The notes: generated by a model not told the origin, from the letters alone. A stretch of 58,627 nucleotides of DNA from an uncultured Oscillospiraceae bacterium (GCA_949878425.1 CATLAL010000016.1:1-58627); one strand, 5' to 3'. Shown: positions 8,328-18,254, counted from the first letter of the stretch. Program-made: numbers and translations.

Positions 8328-9002
8328 ATGGGAAAAAACCTTCACGGCGGCGCCGGGGACAGCCGGGCGCGGACCTGGTGGAGCGCCTGCAAACAGGACC
8401 TCAGAGAGCGGGAGCGGGCGGCATATCTGGCAAAACGGCGCGGCAGACTGAAAAATGCAGGTTTTACCATTCTCGCCTCAGACTGCAACGGGACGATGAT
8501 GTACCACGATCTGGGCCTGCCCTTCCTCTCCCCGACGATCAACCTCACAATTGGAATGAATGATTTTGTAAAAATGCTGGAAAATCTGCCGTGGTATATG
8601 GAACAGGAGCTTACGGAGCTGTCCGTCGAGGGCAGAACCTTTCCCACGGGCCTGCTGGGTGATATCCAGGTCAATTTCGTACACTATCAGACCTTTGAGG
8701 AGAGCGCCCGGAAGTGGGAGGAGCGGAAAAAGCGGATCAACTGGGACAACCTGTTTGTTGTCGGCTCGGCGAAGGGGGCGTGCACCTATGAGACAATACA
8801 GCGCTTTGACCGGCTTCCGTATCAACATAAGGTAATTTTTACGCATATTGAGTACCCGGAGTTTTCGTCTGCGTACCGCCTCAAAGGGTTTGAGAAGCAG
8901 GGCGCTCTGGGCACGACGACGAATTACACAAACCGTTTTTTGAAGCGGCGTTATCTGGAATCCTTTGATTACGTCTCCTTTCTCAACGGCGAGGGGTTCT
9001 GA
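8328..9002 (+). CDS. DUF1919 family protein
   Basis: Cytoplasmic protein of 224 residues without signal peptide or membrane segment. The core FTILASDCNGTMMYHDLGLP and LSPTINLTI matches the DUF1919 family, often found in exopolysaccharide or capsule loci and thought to modify surface polysaccharide. The basic N-terminus is rich in Arg and Lys. ATG 8328 has an AGGAGGAA site. Its G+C is visibly lower than that of tdh and kbl, which together with the neighbouring solitary integrase suggests acquisition. It stands alone with its own promoter, so no pathway partner is visible. The family call is firm, the function is not. Confidence 0.8.
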   Translation: MGKNLHGGAGDSRARTWWSACKQDLRERERAAYLAKRRGRLKNAGFTILASDCNGTMMYHDLGLPFLSPTINLTIGMNDFVKMLENLPWYMEQELTELSVEGRTFPTGLLGDIQVNFVHYQTFEESARKWEERKKRINWDNLFVVGSAKGACTYETIQRFDRLPYQHKVIFTHIEYPEFSSAYRLKGFEKQGALGTTTNYTNRFLKRRYLESFDYVSFLNGEGF

Positions 9003-9026
9003 ATGAAAAATATGCCCGCGGGTCTG

Positions 9027-9055
9027 TTGACTTTTGGTGGAAATGCGTGTATACT
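9027..9055 (+). promoter_or_regulatory. Promoter of tdh
   Basis: TTGACT (9027-9032), a 17-bp spacer and TATACT (9050-9055), 53 bp before the ATG. Confidence 0.8.
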
Positions 9056-9108
9056 GTCCGCAGAACGCAAACCAATTTTACAAAACTGTATTTAAGGGGG
9101 ATACAATT

Positions 9109-10146
9109 ATGGCGCATCTCATGGACGCCCTGGTCAAGCCGGCAGCTGGAACGGGGCTGGAGCTCCGGCAGGTCCCCATACCCGAGCCGGGACCCGGCGA
9201 GGTGCTCATCAAAATCCACAAGACGGCCATCTGCGGCACGGACGTACATATCTATAACTGGGACCCCTGGGCCAGGGAGCATATCCGCCCGCCCATGACC
9301 ATTGGCCACGAGTACGTGGGGGAGGTCGCTCAGCTGGGCGCCGGCGTCCAGGGCCTCCACATCGGCCAGCGGGTCAGCGGCGAGGGACACATCACCTGCG
9401 GCCGCTGCCGCAACTGCCACACCGGCAACATCCAGTGGTGCAAGGACACTAAGGGCGTGGGCGTGGACCGGGACGGCGCCTTTGCCGAGTACGTGTGCAT
9501 TCCGGAGAGCAACGTCATTATCATTGACGAGAGCCTGCCCGAGGACGTGGTGGCCTTTTTCGACGCCTTCGGCAACGCCACCCACACCGCCCTCATGTGG
9601 AACCTGGTGGGGGAGGACGTGCTCATCACCGGCGCGGGCCCCATCGGCATCATCGCGGCGGGGATCTGTAAGTACGCGGGAGCCCGGCGGGTGGTGATCA
9701 CCGACGTCAACGACTACCGCCTGGACCTGGCCCGGAAGATGGGCGCGGACGCGGCGGTGAACGTGAAGAGCGAGGACCTGCCCACCGTCATGCACAAGCA
9801 GGGCCTGGTGGAGGGCTTTGACATCGGCCTGGAGATGAGCGGAAACGGCGCGGGGCTCCAGCAGATGATCTCCGTTATGCGCAACGGCGGCAAGATCAGC
9901 CTCCTGGGCATCTCCAACACGCCGGTCCCCATGGATATGAACTCCATCATCTGTAAGGGCCTGACCCTCCAGGGCATCTACGGCCGGAAGATGGACAACT
10001 GGCACCAGATGAGCTATATGGTCCAGGGCGGCCTGGACCTGACCCCCGTGATCACCCACCGCTTCCACTACACCCAGTTCGAGGAGGGCTTCGCCGCCAT
10101 GAACAGCGGCAAGTCCGGTAAGGTGATCTTAGACTGGAGCAAGTAG
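9109..10146 (+). CDS. tdh: L-threonine 3-dehydrogenase
   Basis: Zinc-dependent medium-chain dehydrogenase of 345 residues that oxidises L-threonine to 2-amino-3-ketobutyrate with NAD+. The catalytic zinc region AICGTDVHIYNWD and GHEYVG is followed by the structural-zinc cysteines (CGRCRNCHTGNIQWC) and a Rossmann motif GAGPIG. The start ATG 9109 has a TAAGGGGG site. Substrate assignment rests on the Tdh-type sequence plus the kbl gene 640 bp downstream, which would convert the product to glycine and acetyl-CoA. A nitroreductase gene lies between the two. Confidence 0.92.
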   Translation: MAHLMDALVKPAAGTGLELRQVPIPEPGPGEVLIKIHKTAICGTDVHIYNWDPWAREHIRPPMTIGHEYVGEVAQLGAGVQGLHIGQRVSGEGHITCGRCRNCHTGNIQWCKDTKGVGVDRDGAFAEYVCIPESNVIIIDESLPEDVVAFFDAFGNATHTALMWNLVGEDVLITGAGPIGIIAAGICKYAGARRVVITDVNDYRLDLARKMGADAAVNVKSEDLPTVMHKQGLVEGFDIGLEMSGNGAGLQQMISVMRNGGKISLLGISNTPVPMDMNSIICKGLTLQGIYGRKMDNWHQMSYMVQGGLDLTPVITHRFHYTQFEEGFAAMNSGKSGKVILDWSK

Positions 10147-10225
10147 GCATACATTCTTTTCCTTTTGAAACAGAATCAAAAAGAAAACTTTTTGATCGCA
10201 AAGCATTCGCTTTGCTTCCGCTTGA
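10146..10225. repeat. Partial T-rich repeat after tdh
   Basis: Directly after the tdh stop codon comes GGCATACATTCTTTTCCTTT, matching the left end of the 187-bp element at 21718. A GCAAAGC-ATTC-GCTTTGC hairpin follows at about 10199-10216. The opposite terminal arm is not seen, so this is a one-ended or decayed copy. Confidence 0.65.
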
Positions 10226-10243
10226 TTTGGGGGAGGAACCTGC

Positions 10244-10768
10244 ATGTACGAGGAATTTATGCGTCTGGCGGCGGAGCGCTACTCCGTCCGGAGGTTTGAC
10301 GGCAGGAGCGTGGAGCGGCCGGTCATTGAGAAGATCCTGCGGGCGGGACAGCTGGCCCCCACCGGCTGCAACAACCAGCCCCAGCGGATTCTGGTGATCG
10401 ACGCCCCCGAGAGCCTCGAGAAGCTCCGCCGGTGCACCAAGTGCCATTTTGACGCCCCCGCCGCCCTGCTGGTCTGCCACGACAGGGAGGCGTGCTGGAA
10501 GCGCCCCTACGACGGCAAACTCAGCGGCGATATCGACGCCAGCATTGTCGCCACCCACATGATGCTGGCCGCCGCCGCGCTGGGGGTGGGGACCACCTGG
10601 GTGATGCACTTCATCCCGGAGGCGGTCCGCCAGGAGTTCTCTCTGCCGGAGCGTCTGGAGCCCACCGCGCTGCTGGTGATGGGATATCCGGCCGGGGACG
10701 CGGCGCCCTACCCGGGACACCTTACCCGCAGGGAATTGGAAGAGACCGTTTTTTATAACGAACTTTGA
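10244..10768 (+). CDS. Nitroreductase family protein
   Basis: Flavin-dependent oxidoreductase of 174 residues in the short clostridial nitroreductase class. The N-terminal [10 protein letters not shown] and [14 protein letters not shown] segments and the later [12 protein letters not shown] segment match the FMN-binding fold. ATG 10244 has a GGGGGAGGA site. It ends 13 bp before kbl, so both may be transcribed together. Its substrate is unknown, and a direct role in threonine breakdown is not implied by the family. Confidence 0.85.
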   Translation: MYEEFMRLAAERYSVRRFDGRSVERPVIEKILRAGQLAPTGCNNQPQRILVIDAPESLEKLRRCTKCHFDAPAALLVCHDREACWKRPYDGKLSGDIDASIVATHMMLAAAALGVGTTWVMHFIPEAVRQEFSLPERLEPTALLVMGYPAGDAAPYPGHLTRRELEETVFYNEL

Positions 10769-10781
10769 GGAGGATCGGACC

Positions 10782-11969
10782 ATGAAGCAGGCATTGGAAA
10801 AATACCGTCAGGAGCTGGAAAAAATAAAAGAGGCGGGCACCTGGAAGGGCGAGCGGATCATTACCACGCCCCAGAAGTCGAGAATTGACACCACGGCGGC
10901 AAAGCAGGTGGTCAACATGTGCGCCAACAACTACCTGGGCCTCTCCAACCACCCGGCCCTCATCCAGGCGGCTAAGGAGAGCTATGACAAGTGGGGATTC
11001 GGCCTCTCCTCTGTGCGCTTTATCTGCGGCACCCAGGACATCCACAAGGAGCTGGAGCGGAAGCTGGCGGAATTTCTGGGCATGGACGACGTGATTTTGT
11101 ACTCCTCCTGCTTTGACGCCAACGGCGGGCTCTTTGAGACCCTGCTGGGACCCGAGGACGCCGTCATCTCCGACGAGCTCAACCACGCCTCCATCATCGA
11201 CGGCGTGCGCCTGTGCAAGGCGAAGCGCTTCCGCTATAAGAACAGCGATATGGCGGACCTCCGCGTCCAGCTGGAGGCCGCCCGGGACGCCGGCTGCAAG
11301 ATCAAGCTGATCGCCACCGACGGCGTGTTCTCCATGGACGGCTACATTGCTAATCTGCGGGGCATCTGCGATCTGGCGGAGGAGTTTGACGCCCTGGTGA
11401 TGGTGGACGACAGCCACGCCGCCGGCTTCATGGGCGACACGGGCCGGGGCACCCCCGAGTACTGCGGGGTTCAGGACCGGGTGGACATCATCACCGGCAC
11501 CTTCGGCAAGGCGCTGGGCGGGGCCTCCGGCGGCTACACGGCGGCCCGGCAGGAGATCGTGGACCTGCTGCGCCAGCGCAGCCGCCCCTACCTCTTCTCT
11601 AACACCGTGGCCCCCGCCATCTGCGCGGCCAGCATCAAGACCCTTGAGCTTTTGACCGCCTCCACGGAGCTGCGGGACCGGGTCCACGAGAACACCGCCT
11701 ACTTCCGGGAGAAGCTGAGCAGGCTGGGCTTTGACGTGCTGGAGGGCTGCCACCCCATTGTGGCCGTCATGCTCTACGACGCCAAGGTTGCCGCGGAGTT
11801 CGCCTCCCGGATGCTGGACAAGGGCGTCTATGTGGTGGGCTTCAGCTACCCCGTGGTCCCCCAGGGCCGGGCCCGGATCCGCACCCAGGTCTCCGCCGGG
11901 CACACCCGGGAGGATCTGGACTTCGCCGTGGAGTGCTTCCGCCAGGTCAAGGAGGAGATGGGAATCTAG
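10782..11969 (+). CDS. kbl: Glycine C-acetyltransferase (2-amino-3-ketobutyrate CoA ligase)
   Basis: PLP-dependent alpha-oxoamine synthase of 395 residues, the normal family length. The PLP lysine is in [13 protein letters not shown], the cofactor Asp/His region is [11 protein letters not shown] and the N-terminal substrate loop is [10 protein letters not shown]. It cleaves 2-amino-3-ketobutyrate with CoA to glycine and acetyl-CoA, completing the Tdh-Kbl threonine route. ATG 10782 has a TGAGGAGGA site. Related enzymes (AONS, ALAS) are less likely because tdh is adjacent. Confidence 0.93.
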   Translation: MKQALEKYRQELEKIKEAGTWKGERIITTPQKSRIDTTAAKQVVNMCANNYLGLSNHPALIQAAKESYDKWGFGLSSVRFICGTQDIHKELERKLAEFLGMDDVILYSSCFDANGGLFETLLGPEDAVISDELNHASIIDGVRLCKAKRFRYKNSDMADLRVQLEAARDAGCKIKLIATDGVFSMDGYIANLRGICDLAEEFDALVMVDDSHAAGFMGDTGRGTPEYCGVQDRVDIITGTFGKALGGASGGYTAARQEIVDLLRQRSRPYLFSNTVAPAICAASIKTLELLTASTELRDRVHENTAYFREKLSRLGFDVLEGCHPIVAVMLYDAKVAAEFASRMLDKGVYVVGFSYPVVPQGRARIRTQVSAGHTREDLDFAVECFRQVKEEMGI

Positions 11970-12189
11970 GCAGCGCTTGCGCTGCCGGCCCGGTTGTTGA
12001 CGGCGAAGCCGGCAATGGCGGACCTATAGGAATCATCGAAAGCTGTAACAGCGTGTGGGGGCGAGCAATGCTCGCCCCCACACGCGAATGGCAGCTATTT
12101 TGAAGATTGCTATAAACCCGTTGTTATTCCTAATTTTTTACCTGGAAACGATGGTACATTTTTGATAAAAGAACAGTATATGCATAGGT
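11967..12189 (+). pseudogene. Conserved peptide cassette, copy B (disrupted)
   Basis: Diverged relative of the cassette at 8101-8250. The first half ([19 protein letters not shown]) begins at 11969 in frame 2, while the second half (IPNFLPGNDGTFLIKEQYMHR, then TAA) is in another frame at about 12120-12189. A GGGGCGAGC palindrome lies between them, so insertion of that palindrome may have broken the frame. Function is unknown. Confidence 0.45.
12051..12085. repeat. GGGGCGAGC-type palindrome
   Basis: Perfect 17-bp arms (GCGTGTGGGGGCGAGCA and its complement) surround one central base. Shorter relatives lie at 50538-50609 and 56484-56510. Confidence 0.8.
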
Positions 12190-12234
12190 AAGCCATGCGC
12201 GCCGCCCTCCGGCCGGAGGGCGGCGCGCATGCGT

Positions 12235-13062
12235 TCAGGGGAGGAAGCCTTCAAAAATGGGAGTGACGCCCTCCCGCTCCAGCGCCTCCAGCGCCGCCGG
12301 GTCCCGGATGGTCCAGCCCACCTCGTGGACGCCGTAGAGCCCCTTCATCAGCCGCAGGCTGGGGCAGGCGCGGTCCAGGTGGTTGTAGGCGATGAAGTCC
12401 GGCCTGGTGAAGCAGGTGGTCAGCAGCAGGGTGAGAACCGCCCGGACGGGCCGGGGGAGGGCGGCGTCCTGTCCCCGGCGGAGAAAGTTTTCGCTGAGCT
12501 GTCCCCGGATCACCTGGGGGTATTTTTTCCGCAGGCGCCGCAGCACCGCCGGGTGAAAGGACTCGACGCAGTAGGTCCCCCGCCAGCTCCTGAGGCGGTC
12601 CATAACCGCGTCGGTCAGGGCGGCGGCGTTGCCTCGCTCCGCCTTGAGCTCGATAATCAGAGGCGTTTTCCCGGCGAAGAGGGCCAGCACGTCCTCCAGC
12701 AGGGGGATGGCCTCCCCAGACCCCAGCAGGGGGTATCCGGCCAGGTCCGCCGCTGTCAGATCCTCGACGGTCCCCTCCCTGCCGCACACCCGGAGCAGAT
12801 TGCTGTCGTGGACCACCGCCAGAGCGCCGTCGGCCATCAGGTGGACGTCCAGCTCCGCGCCATAGCCCCGCTCCACGGCGGCCCGGAAGGCGGAGAGGGC
12901 GTTTTCCGGCCGGCCCGCAGCCCTCTCGTGGAGGCCCCGGTGGGCATAGCGGACTCCGGCCAGCTTCTCCCAGCCCGGGTGGTTCCGCCGGGGCAGCAGG
13001 AGCAGACACCAGAGGATCAGCAGGGCCGCCAGAACCGCGGCCGCGGTGAGCAGCGCCGTCAT
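12235..13062 (-). CDS. Membrane-anchored glycerophosphodiester phosphodiesterase
   Basis: GDPD family phosphodiesterase of 275 residues that hydrolyses glycerophosphodiesters to glycerol 3-phosphate and an alcohol. One N-terminal membrane segment (about residues 3-23) anchors it. Active-site signatures are present: YAHRGLHE, RPENALSAF, GAELDVHL, VVHDSNLLR and IIELKAE, then an FHPAVL segment. The start ATG 13062 has a GGGAGG site about 10 bases upstream. It stands alone between repeats. The family is clear, the substrate is not. Confidence 0.9.
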   Translation of the reverse strand: MTALLTAAAVLAALLILWCLLLLPRRNHPGWEKLAGVRYAHRGLHERAAGRPENALSAFRAAVERGYGAELDVHLMADGALAVVHDSNLLRVCGREGTVEDLTAADLAGYPLLGSGEAIPLLEDVLALFAGKTPLIIELKAERGNAAALTDAVMDRLRSWRGTYCVESFHPAVLRRLRKKYPQVIRGQLSENFLRRGQDAALPRPVRAVLTLLLTTCFTRPDFIAYNHLDRACPSLRLMKGLYGVHEVGWTIRDPAALEALEREGVTPIFEGFLP

Positions 13063-13224
13063 TTGGACCGCGCCTCCCTTCTTTCTCTATACTGAATGGG
13101 TCCAGGGGAGTGATACGATTCTCCGATTAAAAGGGTACAGACGTCATCCGTGGACCGCCTGCAAGGCGCTTTGGGCTTGCCGGCGCCAAAAGGGCGCCGT
13201 AAGCGACGCTTTCAAGAAAAAGAA
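13063..13224. other. Intergenic stretch with a GGCGCC hairpin
   Basis: No gene is supported. A GGCGCC-AAAA-GGGCGCC hairpin lies near 13178-13198, next to hairpin element E5. It resembles the GGCGCTGG hairpin of module A only in design, so homology is doubtful. Confidence 0.4.
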
Positions 13225-13470
13225 TTAAGAAGCTGTATTCACAATCTCAAACGCCGTCTGCGCGGGGCTTTTTCCGCCGCTCCACGTTAAATTTTCTTGC
13301 AATACACAAAGTATTGCCGCATAGATCGCGCAGCGGGCGCATCGAGCGCCCATGCGCGATTGAATTCCACACGGCCCCAGCTGTCGGGCCGTTGTGGAAT
13401 CGCAATTGCCTTGACCGGCGAAAAAATTCCTCGCGCAGCCAGCATTTTCAATTATGAATACAGCTTTTAA
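13225..13470. repeat. Hairpin-type intergenic element, copy E5 (246 bp)
   Basis: The left end TTAAGAAGCTGTATTCACAA and the complement of the right end, TTAAAAGCTGTATTCATAA, match. The core contains CTTGCAATACACAAAGTATT, nearly identical to the core of E4 and close to E3. An extra inner hairpin (CCACACGGCCC to GGGCCGTTGTGG) makes it longer than the other copies. The right end overlaps the stop codon of the RF3 gene. Confidence 0.75.
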
Positions 13471-15047
13471 ACCGTCATGGACTCCGCCAGCTCCAGGCCC
13501 GGGTTGTGCTTGAGCAGGTAGCCCACCGGCCACTCCCCGGCGTAGGCCACCAGACTGCGGCCCCGGAAGTCCTCCAGCAGCGCCGCGTCGGCGCAGAGGG
13601 TGAGATCCTTGGGCTCCACGGGGCTGGCGGCGATGCGCCGCAGGTGGTCGTAGGGCAGGCCCGCCATGCGCAGCTCCACGCCGTACTCGCTGCGCATGCG
13701 GTACTGGAACACGTCAAATTGCAGCGTGCCCACCACGCCCACGATCACCTCCTCCATACCGGCGAAGGGGATCTTAAAGATCTGAATCGCGCCCTCCTGG
13801 GCGATCTGCTCCGTGCCCTTGATGAACTGCTTGCGCTTCATGGTGTCCACCGGGCTCACCCGCATGAAGTGCTCCGGCTCAAAGGTGGGGATGCCCTGGA
13901 ACTTGAACCTTTTCCCCGGCACGGTAACTGTGTCGCCGATGGAGAAGAGGCCCGGGTCAAACACGCCGATGATGTCCCCGGCGTAGGCCTCGTCGATGAT
14001 CTCCCGCTCCGCCGCCAGCAGCTGCTGGGGCTGGCTCAGGCGCAGCTTCTTGCCGGAGGGCATGTGGTAGACCTCGCTCTCCCGCTGGAACCGGCCGGAG
14101 CACACCCGCAGAAAGGCGATGCGGTCCCGGTGGGCCTTGTTCATGTTGGCCTGGATCTTAAAGACAAAGGCGGAGAAGTCCGGGGAAAAGGCGTCGATCT
14201 CCCCGCTGTCGGACTGGCGGCTGAGGGGGGGCGTGGTCATGCGCAGAAACGCCTCCAAAAAGGGCTCCACGCCGAAGTTGGTGAGGGCGGAGCCAAAAAA
14301 CACCGGGCTGAGCGTCCCCGCCCGGACGGCCTCCAGGTCGAACTCCCGGCCCGCGCCCAAAAGCTCCACGTCCTCCCGGAGCGTCTGCCAGCGCCCCTGG
14401 CCGATGGCCTCCCCCACGGCGGGGTCCTCCAGGTCCGCCTCCGTGGAGGCGGCTTTTTTTCCGTGGCCCTCCCCGGAGAAAAAGAGAATGCGCCCCTTCT
14501 GCCGGTCGTAGACGCCCTGGAACTCCTTCCCGCAGCCGATGGGCCAGTTGACGGCGTAGGTGTCGATGCCCAGCTCCCGCTCCACCTCCTCGCACAGGGA
14601 GAGGGGGTCCTTGGTCTCCCGGTCCATCTTGTTGATGAAGGTGAAGATGGGGATTTTCCGCATGGCGCAGACCTTGAAGAGCTTGCGGGTCTGGGGCTCC
14701 ACGCCCTTGGCCCCGTCGATCACCATGACGGCGGAGTCGGCGGCCATGAGGGTGCGGTAGGTGTCCTCAGAGAAGTCCTGGTGGCCGGGGGTGTCCAGGA
14801 TGTTGACGCAGAAGCCGCCGTGCTGGAACTGCATGACGGAGCTGGTGACGGAGATACCCCGCTGCCGCTCGATCTCCATCCAGTCGCTGGTAGCGGCCCG
14901 GGCCCGCTTGCCCTTGACCTCCCCGGCCTGGGCGATGGCCCCGCCGTAGAGCAGGAATTTTTCCGTCAGCGTGGTCTTGCCGGCGTCCGGGTGGGAGATG
15001 ATGGCAAAGGTCCGCCGCCGGGAGATTTCTTCTTTCAGGTCAGACAT
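13467..15047 (-). CDS. prfC: Peptide chain release factor 3
   Basis: Translational GTPase of 526 residues (E. coli RF3 is 529) that removes RF1/RF2 from the ribosome after termination. The G domain has SHPDAGKTTLTEK (G1), RGISVTSS (G2), DTPGHQDFSED (G3) and FINKMDRE (G4). The specific RF3 features are the N-terminal EEISRRRTFAIISHPDAGKT and the DWMEIERQRGIS region. The start ATG 15047 has an AAGGAGG site. The last codons overlap repeat element E5. It is transcribed from its own promoter just after hemW. Confidence 0.96.
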   Translation of the reverse strand: MSDLKEEISRRRTFAIISHPDAGKTTLTEKFLLYGGAIAQAGEVKGKRARAATSDWMEIERQRGISVTSSVMQFQHGGFCVNILDTPGHQDFSEDTYRTLMAADSAVMVIDGAKGVEPQTRKLFKVCAMRKIPIFTFINKMDRETKDPLSLCEEVERELGIDTYAVNWPIGCGKEFQGVYDRQKGRILFFSGEGHGKKAASTEADLEDPAVGEAIGQGRWQTLREDVELLGAGREFDLEAVRAGTLSPVFFGSALTNFGVEPFLEAFLRMTTPPLSRQSDSGEIDAFSPDFSAFVFKIQANMNKAHRDRIAFLRVCSGRFQRESEVYHMPSGKKLRLSQPQQLLAAEREIIDEAYAGDIIGVFDPGLFSIGDTVTVPGKRFKFQGIPTFEPEHFMRVSPVDTMKRKQFIKGTEQIAQEGAIQIFKIPFAGMEEVIVGVVGTLQFDVFQYRMRSEYGVELRMAGLPYDHLRRIAASPVEPKDLTLCADAALLEDFRGRSLVAYAGEWPVGYLLKHNPGLELAESMTV

Positions 15048-15148
15048 GACGCGCCTCCTTGCATTGAAAAAGACAAGCTGGGGCCTATCCAGTATCCCCC
15101 GCCTGTGAATACAACTTCTGAATGCTGCTTCTCAATCAGAGTTTCCCC

Positions 15149-15177
15149 AGTTTACCACAGGACGGCGGGCTTTGCAA
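15149..15177 (-). promoter_or_regulatory. Promoter of prfC
   Basis: On the minus strand TTGCAA (15177-15172) and TAAACT (15154-15149) are 17 bp apart, only 8 bp after the hemW stop. Confidence 0.6.
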
Positions 15178-15184
15178 GATTTTC

Positions 15185-16357
15185 TCAGGTGTTTTCAGCC
15201 TCCGGGGGCGTTGGAGCGACCTCCAGCGCCTCCAGCGCCAGGCCGATGATCCGGTTGGACACCAGAAACCCCTCCGGGGTGAGATGCCATCCGGCCTCCG
15301 TCCGGCGGGCGTACCCGGCCTGGCGGCACCGCTCCAGCACCGCCTCCACGGGGGCGAAGGAGGGGCCGCCCCGGCGGGAGAACTCCTCCCGGGAGATACC
15401 CTCGGCGGTCCGCAGTCCCAGCAGCAGGTACTCCCGGAGCCGCTCCAGGGGGCCGATTGCCTCCCGCTCCGGAAGGAGCTCCCCCCGGCAGAAGGCCTCC
15501 AGGTCCCGGGGGAGGGCCCAGCGAGCGCCCCCCACGTCGGAGTGGGCCCCGGGGCCGAAGCCGGCGTACTCCTCCAGAGTCCAGTACTTCAGGTTGTGCC
15601 GGGAGGGATACCCGGGCCGGGCGAAGTTGGAGATTTCGTACTGCCCGTACCCCAGCTGCCCCAGGCGCTCCACGGTCCACAGGTACATGTCCGCCTGGAG
15701 GTCCCCGTCCGGGAAGGACAGCCGGCTTCTCCGCCGCCAGAGGGGCGTGCCCTCCTCCAGCTTCAGGCCGTAGCAGCTCAGGTGCTCCGGCTCCAGGGCG
15801 GCGGTTCGCTCCACGGTCTCCTGCCAGTCCGCCAGGGACTGGCCCGCCAGTCCGTAGATCAGGTCCAGGGAGAGGTTCTGAAAGCCGCCTTGGCGGAGGA
15901 GGGAGACCGCCCGGGCCGCCTGGGCGAAGGTGTGGGGCCGGCCCAGGGCCCGGAGCTGGCGGTCGTCCGCGGACTGGACCCCCAGGGAGACCCGGTTGAA
16001 CCCCGCCCGCCGCAGCGCCAGGATGTCCGCCGGGTCCTCCAGGCTGTCCGGGTTGGCCTCCAGGGTAATCTCGGCTCCGGAGTCCACCGGATAGCGCTCC
16101 AGAATCGCCTCCAGCAGCCCCGCCAGCCGCCGGGAGCCAAAGTAGGAGGGCGTCCCGCCGCCGAAGTAGACGCTGTCCACCCGGTAGCGGGAGGCGAGGC
16201 CCCGGGCCTCCTCCAGCGCCCGGTCCAGGGCGGCGGCATAGCGGTCCATGGCCTCCGCGCCCCCCGCCGGCAGGGAGTAGAAGTCGCAGTAGGCGCACTT
16301 GCTCCTGCAGAAAGGAATGTGGAGGTAGAGGCCCAGGGGCCTTTTTTCCGGTTCCAT
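15185..16357 (-). CDS. hemW: Radical SAM heme chaperone HemW
   Basis: Radical SAM protein of 390 residues. The CxxxCxxC motif (CRSKCAYC) lies at about residues 17-24 after LHIPF, and the glycine-rich FGGGTPS follows. The fourth Cys that marks true coproporphyrinogen dehydrogenase HemN (CxxxCxxCxC) is absent: the residue after the last Cys pair is DF. This is typical of HemW, which hands heme to target proteins. Its ribosome site (AGGAGGGG) lies in the end of cysK, 8 bp away, so the two are probably co-transcribed. Confidence 0.9.
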   Translation of the reverse strand: MEPEKRPLGLYLHIPFCRSKCAYCDFYSLPAGGAEAMDRYAAALDRALEEARGLASRYRVDSVYFGGGTPSYFGSRRLAGLLEAILERYPVDSGAEITLEANPDSLEDPADILALRRAGFNRVSLGVQSADDRQLRALGRPHTFAQAARAVSLLRQGGFQNLSLDLIYGLAGQSLADWQETVERTAALEPEHLSCYGLKLEEGTPLWRRRSRLSFPDGDLQADMYLWTVERLGQLGYGQYEISNFARPGYPSRHNLKYWTLEEYAGFGPGAHSDVGGARWALPRDLEAFCRGELLPEREAIGPLERLREYLLLGLRTAEGISREEFSRRGGPSFAPVEAVLERCRQAGYARRTEAGWHLTPEGFLVSNRIIGLALEALEVAPTPPEAENT

Positions 16358-16365
16358 AGGCCGCC

Positions 16366-17301
<936 letters not shown>

Positions 17302-17317
17302 AGCGCGCCTCCTGTGG

Positions 17318-17484
17318 TTCAGAAGCCGTACCAATAGCCCCAACACACGCCTTTGCGGCGCAAATTGCCCTGGCTGCGTTGAAAAATCTTGCAATACACA
17401 AAGTATTCCCGCGCTTTTTTGCCTTGCCAGCTGCAATTTCCCCCCGCAAAGGCGCACACTTTGGCTATTGGTACAGCTTCTCAA
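17318..17484. repeat. Hairpin-type intergenic element, copy E4 (167 bp)
   Basis: The left end TTCAGAAGCCGTACCAATAG and the complement of the right end TTGAGAAGCTGTACCAATAG match. The core CTTGCAATACACAAAGTATT is shared with E5. Length is the same as E1 and E2. It lies in the divergent space between cysK and the lipoprotein gene, directly upstream of the cysK ribosome site. Confidence 0.78.
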
Positions 17485-17603
17485 GATAGCACCAGTATAG
17501 GGTCCCCCTGGCCCTTTGTCAAGGCTCCACCGCCCCCGCCGTCCCAAACGGACGCCCCTGCGCCCGGAATCGACACGAATTTGAACGAAACTGCCCCGGG
17601 CCG

Positions 17604-17632
17604 TTGCATCGGAGGGGCAAAGCCGGTATAGT
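17604..17632 (+). promoter_or_regulatory. Promoter of the lipoprotein-ABC exporter operon
   Basis: TTGCAT (17604-17609), a 17-bp spacer and TATAGT (17627-17632), 66 bp before the ATG. Confidence 0.65.
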
Positions 17633-17697
17633 TTAAAATAGATAGGGGACAGACTGCCCCATCAAACAAACTGGAACAGAAACGGGAGGAATTTACT

Positions 17698-18231
17698 ATG
17701 AAGAAGAACGCTCTGCTGACCCTGGCCCTGGCCGCGGCCCTGCTGCTGTCCGGCTGTTCCCTCTTTGCCTCCGGAGACGGCGGAAAGGACGGCTCCGGCG
17801 GCAGCACCGGCGCGGTGAAGATGACCGACAGCTACACGTTTGAAGATCCGGCAGATCTGGACTTCGATACCCGGTACGTGCTCCACTGCGACGAGAGCAG
17901 CAGCCTGATCAGCACTGCGGCCCCGGACTTCGGCCTCAAGGAGAATTACTCCATCCTGTACGCCAAGGACAACGCCCCGGTGGCCAGCTACGATTTCTTT
18001 ATCTGCGACAGCGAGGAGCATACCAAGACCACTGTGGACATGTACGCTTCCATGGGGCAGACTCTCACCGCCACGGAGAGCGACCCCTGCGTCGTATACA
18101 CCTCCTCTGACAGCGACACGTTGGAGGCCACGCTGATCACCATGCAGGCCGCCGGTGTGCTCAAGGACACCACCGCCTCCGCCTATATGGATATGCTCCA
18201 GACCCAGTACGGCGGCAAGCTGGTGGAGTAA
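17698..18231 (+). CDS. Lipoprotein of unknown function
   Basis: Exported lipoprotein of 177 residues with a clear signal peptide and lipobox (LLLSGCS, Cys at about residue 19), then a Gly/Ser-rich linker. The mature part has no family I recognise. ATG 17698 has a GGGAGGA site. It precedes two ABC exporter genes by 23 bp in the same direction, so it is likely an extracellular partner of that exporter, though this is inference from position. Confidence 0.8.
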   Translation: MKKNALLTLALAAALLLSGCSLFASGDGGKDGSGGSTGAVKMTDSYTFEDPADLDFDTRYVLHCDESSSLISTAAPDFGLKENYSILYAKDNAPVASYDFFICDSEEHTKTTVDMYASMGQTLTATESDPCVVYTSSDSDTLEATLITMQAAGVLKDTTASAYMDMLQTQYGGKLVE

Positions 18232-18254
18232 CCGTCAGGCGCCGAGGTGGAGCA

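Noticed and set aside
8107..12027. Similar sequences after the integrase and after kbl as attL/attR of an integrated element
   Set aside because: The similarity is at peptide level and far from identical, while att repeats would be exact or nearly so; the enclosed genes are mostly metabolic.
13506..15773. Open frame of 755 codons on the plus strand
   Set aside because: It is antisense to RF3 and part of hemW, both well supported; no start signal or family features.
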